Positions 63,133-64,000 of a stretch of 64,000 bases of DNA are shown here, piece by piece. The stretch is from Sphaerulina vaccinii. Taxonomy: Eukaryota > Ascomycota > Dothideomycetes > Mycosphaerellales > Mycosphaerellaceae. Each line of letters opens with the position of its first letter. Positions within the stretch are counted from its first letter, which is position 1. A program made the translations under genes and the position numbers. The stretch spans positions 372,001 to 436,000 of the forward strand of contig JAKUDP010000011.1 of NCBI GenBank assembly GCA_022570795.1, given 5' to 3'. The notes below the pieces were generated by a model that ran no database searches, was not told where the DNA came from, and worked only from the letters and a program-made list of their open reading frames with translations.

Positions 63133-64000
63133 ATTGGCACGATCTACATGATGACACTTCATAGATTTGGAAAAGGAGATGTTTGTACAGTTGATACCAT
63201 AGACTCCTGATAGCCAGCATAGATGCATTTAATGCCACGTTTCGTACTTCACTGCATCCCTTTCGATCAGTTTCGATCTCTCCAGGTCAAAAGTCAGAAA
63301 CCAAAAGCAAAACAATTGCCTCTCCGGGCTCTCTCGAGGATGGTCCGGTGGATGCAGAGGAAAGGCCTCATCCAGACACGACATAGTCACCTTGTCAAGC
63401 GTTAGCGATGCCAACGACTAACTGACTGAGCCACATAGGCCAGACAACTGTTGAGATAAGCTGAACAGTGATTGTATATGGAGCCCAATCAAGACCTTAA
63501 GGAGCTCGTCAAGGAGAGTAAGGAGAGGCTACACGCACTCTGTACAACTCTCATAATTGAGGTAGACATACAAATCTCGAGAGTGACCATATAACAGTCG
63601 TCCTTGGTCTAGTGGTAAACTTGTAAATCGTTAGCAACTCTGATGTTTAACCATTGTACGATGGGTGTCTCATTCAAGACCATCGTCTTGACTGCGCATC
63701 GACGTCCAAAATCATCAGTGCAAAGGGCATTTGTTCTGCTTCGTTCCTTCATCTTTTGTTTGCGATGACCACTCATAGACTCATTGCCTGGCTCATATTA
63801 TGCTCCAGCTTTCACACCAAATATGAGGGTACGTATACGCTTCAACAAGTGTATGATTCAACAGCCTCCATTGGCGCAACGGTAGACCTCATAAGTCGGC
63901 AGTGTACTCTGTCGCTGGGCACAAAATCAGCATAGCAGTTGGTCTTGAAAGCCCAATTGGGCTACATCTCCACTCTGAATGGTCTTGTTAATCAATGAGT
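63133..64000. other. 3' flank of ABC transporter with tRNA-like A boxes
   Basis: No coding gene is supported. Perfect matches to the pol III A-box pattern occur at 63605-63615 (TGGTCTAGTGG) and near 63872 (TGGCGCAACGG). The second is followed by CTCATAA, like a Met anticodon loop. Neither segment folds into a full tRNA by eye, so they are at most tRNA relics. The window ends here. Confidence 0.35.

Noticed and set aside
1..64000. CRISPR arrays, bacterial operons, prophage or intact transposons
   Set aside because: No regularly spaced repeats, no phage or transposase proteins and no terminal repeats were seen. The spliced genes show a eukaryotic genome.

Overview
The window reads as nuclear DNA of a filamentous ascomycete (Pezizomycotina). 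The signs are short introns of about 50-160 nt with GTRAGT/GTATGT donors, CTAAC/CTGAC branch sites and CAG/TAG acceptors; two HET-domain genes; a fungal PDR-type ABC transporter; an Axl2-type cadherin-like membrane protein; and eukaryotic mitochondrial assembly genes. A dothideomycete (Mycosphaerella-like) is my best guess from the style of the hypothetical proteins, but this is inference only. No bacterial operons, CRISPR arrays, rRNA or intact transposons were seen.

Layout. 0-10 kb: a 592-aa unknown protein (three exons, minus), a broken Hsp70-like gene (plus), a Coa1-like cytochrome oxidase assembly factor (minus), two small unknown genes (minus) and an Efm6-like protein-lysine methyltransferase (four exons, minus). 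11-25 kb: a single-exon Axl2-like gene, a HET gene, a four-exon small unknown gene, the ubiquinone gene COQ2, and a large JmjC/zinc-finger chromatin protein. 24.8-30.5 kb: a gene-poor island with one doubtful gene. 30.7-38.9 kb: a PNGase A-type glycoamidase, a small unknown gene, a DUF1279/FAM210-type mitochondrial protein and a Ser/Thr-rich unknown. 39.4-41.1 kb: a sugar/inositol-type MFS transporter with three disabling lesions. 42.6-55 kb: a DJ-1/Hsp31-like gene, a second HET gene, a dihydrofolate/folylpolyglutamate synthase, small membrane proteins, a HExxH protein, a Myb/SANT-like gene with an apparent frameshift, and a 393-aa unknown. 55-58.4 kb: a second gene-poor island with diverged direct repeats. 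58.4-63.1 kb: a full-length PDR/CDR ABC transporter.

The genes do not form a biosynthetic cluster. They are housekeeping genes (mitochondrial respiration: Coa1, COQ2, FAM210-like; folate: FOL3; translation-factor methylation: Efm6; chromatin: JmjC) mixed with accessory genes (two HET, ABC-G, MFS, Hsp70-like). The most notable signals are the decayed Hsp70-like gene, the transporter with in-frame stop and frameshifts, and the repeat-bearing gene-poor islands. Gene models were built by eye from splice signals and reading-frame continuity. No homology search was possible, so family names rest on recognised motifs.
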